From the NCBI GenBank assembly GCA_032718475.1, contig JAUCBJ010005726.1, forward strand, positions 1 to 40,035: a stretch of DNA of 40,035 nt, in the 5' to 3' direction. The DNA comes from Nemertoderma westbladi (Eukaryota > Xenacoelomorpha > Nemertodermatida > Nemertodermatidae). The notes under the pieces are model-generated. The model made no database searches, had not been told where the DNA came from, and saw only the letters and a list, made by a program, of their open reading frames with translations. Every line of letters starts with the position of its first letter. The first letter of the stretch is position 1. Of this stretch, positions 39,959-40,035 are shown in pieces. The position numbers and the translations under genes are program-made.

Positions 39959-40035
39959 ACGCAAACAGGACCTTCAGAACCGTCTGCTAGGAATATTTTA
40001 CTATTACGAAATATACGGCTCTGACAATTAAAAAA

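Overview
The window is a metazoan genomic segment, most likely from an invertebrate, made almost entirely of nested and decaying transposable elements. I see no convincing host gene, rRNA or functional tRNA. The combination of BEL/Pao and Gypsy LTR retrotransposons, two LINE families, tRNA-like repeat modules, very long C/G homopolymers and AT-rich spacers points to a repeat-rich, probably marine, invertebrate. The species cannot be named from sequence alone.

Layout. 1-1527 and 6998-8413 are two copies of a long interspersed repeat carrying a minus-strand tRNA-like module; a 5'-truncated third copy lies at 25208-25473. Between the first two, an RTE-like LINE (minus strand, 2420-3881 and 6508-6789) is split by a 5'-truncated CR1/Jockey-like LINE (about 3886-6507) whose long ORF reads in frame into the disrupted host LINE. 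About 8.8-20.1 kb is a large minus-strand BEL/Pao retrotransposon: an upstream 228-aa ORF, a gag-pol frame of about 7.8 kb (18391 to 10564), and a broken accessory ORF downstream of integrase (9785 to 8815). This element contains twelve same-orientation copies of a 20-bp hairpin-forming motif, GGTAGGCTCGCAAGCCTTCC, in coding sequence in all three reading frames and in non-coding parts. This is the most unusual signal in the window.

21.1-28.5 kb is a mosaic: a 199-bp repeat nearly identical to one at 2073, an RTE fragment abutting a Gypsy integrase fragment, a foldback element with a 37-bp perfect hairpin, two tandem-repeat blocks, several short hairpins and a BEL-like integrase remnant. 29.0-31.9 kb holds a long broken minus-strand reading frame with a 3'-5' exonuclease-like signature and Cys/His clusters. 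32.5-34.05 kb plus 39.09-39.23 kb is a second BEL/Pao integrase, split by a recent Gypsy element (34053-39088) with identical 213-bp LTRs and a 5-bp target duplication. A gag-like plus-strand ORF with one internal stop lies near the right edge.

The genes do not form a host pathway. Each cluster is the replication machinery (Gag, protease, reverse transcriptase, RNase H, integrase, or LINE reverse transcriptase) of a separate element. Relative order of events: RTE LINE, then its CR1-like insertion; second BEL, then the Gypsy insertion, which is the youngest LTR event by its identical LTRs.
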